DNA from: Emiliania huxleyi CCMP1516
Taxonomy: Eukaryota; Haptophyta; Isochrysidales; Noelaerhabdaceae
Length of the DNA stretch: 64,000 nt
Direction: 5' to 3'
NCBI RefSeq assembly: GCF_000372725.1
Contig: NW_005200881.1
Span: forward strand, 648,850 to 712,849
Positions 62,801 through 64,000 of this stretch are shown here, one piece after another; the stretch's first letter is position 1; each line of letters opens with the position of its first letter. The notes under the pieces were generated by a model, which made no database searches, was not told where the DNA came from, and saw only the letters and a program-made list of their open reading frames with translations. The position numbers were made by a program, and so were the translations under genes.

Positions 62801-63940
62801 GACTTGCTTCTGACCGAGGACACAGATCTGAGCTGTCCCATCACGCTGCTCCTGTTCCAACAGCCGGTGGTTGCGTCGGACGGCGGCATCTACGAGCGGG
62901 CCGCCGTTGCCAAGCTCACGCAACTTGGGGGGCTCAGTCCCATCACGCATCGCCCGCTCAGCCCCGAGCTCTCGCCAGCCGAGGATGTTAAGATGCGCGC
63001 CACGGCCTTCATGTCGGTAAGGGCGCTGGATCTGCTGCAGTTTGCTCAGGAGGCGCACACCGCCGATGCCTACGTGATGGCGGTGCAGGCCGCAGAGCGC
63101 GCCAAGGAGTACGTGGCGGCCCTAGACAGCGAGGACCGCGACCCCGCGCTCGTGCGAAAGCTGCGCGAGACCTGGCGGGCTCTAGGGCGATCGCCGCCGC
63201 CGGTCGACCAGCTAGATCCATATGAACGAGTCGCCGCAGTGCTAGACCGGCAGGTCGCGCAGGCTAAGGCCGAGGCCGAGGCGGCGGCCGAGGAGGCGGC
63301 GGCCGAGGAGGCGGCCTCGTCATTTCGGGCGCCGGTGCGCAAGTCCATCGTCTTCACCATCGACGCGTCCTACTCGATGAACCAACTCCTCGGGAGGAAC
63401 CAAGGCGACCACCACCAGCTCACACGAATGGATAGCGCTCGAGCGAATCTGCTCATGATCCTGGACGAGCACATCGAAGATGGCGACACCATCAGCGTGA
63501 TCACGTTTGCCGACGACGTGCGGACGGACGTGCCCGCGACCGTCGTGACGCCACACAACCGCCTGCGGCTGCGGGGGAAGGCGGAGCGGGCCTGCAGGGC
63601 GCGCGGAGCCACAGCCTTCTACGACTCGCTAGTGGCGTCCGCCAAGATGCTCGACCAGCACCCGACGATCGACGAGGGCGAGCCTCGATGGATCATTGCG
63701 CTGACTGACGGGGAGGACAATCGTTCGAAGAAGAGTGTCCACGAGACGGTTCGGGTTCTGAGGCGGAGCAAGTCGGCCCCCGATCTGCTCGTCGTCGGCG
63801 TGCAGCTTCACGAGAACACCAAGCCCTTCATGATGGCGCTCGCGGCTACGACGGACAACAGCAAGTTTATCGACGCAAGCGGCGGGATCGAGAGCCTCAA
63901 CGACGCATTCGAGGAGGTGGCCGAGCTCATCGCAGAGTAG
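59893..63940 (+). CDS. Ubiquitin-like / four truncated globins / UBA / U-box / vWA protein
   Basis: Exons 59893-60562, 60665-60719 and 60790-63940 give 1291 residues (an upstream in-frame ATG at 59605 would add 96). In order: IQ-like AAVILQRTARLRRRP (8-22); hydrophobic VLIVGIVSLMIGLDL (55-69); ubiquitin-like fold VHLTVKSVHAGTSLPI to MHLVLRP (81-150); globin 1 (179-285, LYARCGG, GGPQRYTG, AHKHL with His252); globin 2 (324-412, LYERLGG, no proximal His); globin 3 (547-637, LYGRTGG, GGPQRYTG, AHKHL with His620); globin 4 (689-777, no His); UBA-like KMREAGFGHVEITAALQKAK (about 818-850); U-box CPITLLLFQQPVVASDGGIY (about 925-990); charged coil; vWA with MIDAS DASYS (1100-1104) and LTDGEDN. Both introns are GT-AG. 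It is likely a heme-regulated E3 ubiquitin ligase, by inference. Only globin 1 carries introns. Confidence 0.85.
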
Positions 63941-64000
63941 GGTAGCATGTAGACACAACCGCCATCTGCCGAGGGCCGTGGGGATGACGAGGTCTGTTAC

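Overview
The window reads as GC-rich nuclear DNA from a unicellular alga with a complex (secondary, red-type) plastid. A haptophyte such as an Emiliania/Chrysochromulina relative fits best. The reasons are very high GC, short introns of about 70-110 bp, many introns that start with GC instead of GT, proteins that begin with an ER signal peptide followed by an Arg-rich transit-like stretch, a chloroplast sensor kinase, an NPL4 with a plastid-type presequence, and dense satellite and mobile DNA. The species assignment is inference. Two 100-N assembly gaps lie at 16451-16550 and 35849-35948.

Layout. 1-3.1 kb is gene-poor satellite, palindrome and repeat DNA. 3.1-8 kb holds a truncated MgtC-like gene, a cation diffusion facilitator with a frame break, a DUF1349 lectin-fold protein and a small secreted or plastid membrane protein. 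8-9.2 kb is a LINE remnant; next to it is a spliced gene of unknown function (9.9-11.2 kb). 11.7-17.8 kb carries an unknown gene, the NPL4-like gene and the chloroplast sensor kinase (convergent pair). 18-21.5 kb is full of intron-shaped repeats (introner-like) around poorly defined minus-strand exons. 22.1-28.6 kb is a large two-ORF element with a nudix-like and a methylase-like domain. 30.6-34.1 kb is importin beta-1 in eight exons. 35-39 kb has a foldback element and an unknown coiled gene. 39.5-46 kb has a PPR-SMR protein, a degenerate receiver-domain protein and a metallophosphatase/5'-nucleotidase with C-terminal EF-hands. 46.2-54 kb has a VTT/TMEM64 membrane protein, a cilium-type coiled-coil protein and a probable meiotic-axis (SYCP2-like) SAP protein. 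54.5-56.4 kb is the formylglycine-generating enzyme. 57-59.2 kb is a tandem repeat open on both strands. 59.9-63.9 kb encodes the most striking protein.

The highlight is that last gene: one protein with a ubiquitin-like domain, four truncated-globin domains (two with the proximal His, two without), a UBA-like domain, a U-box and a vWA domain with an intact MIDAS. It looks like a heme/gas-sensing ubiquitin ligase; I know of no described protein with this layout. The second general theme is intron biology: conserved proteins (importin beta, FGE, EF-hand) force several GC-AG introns, and many introns begin with a copy of the first bases of the following exon, as expected if introns arise by tandem duplication or introner insertion.
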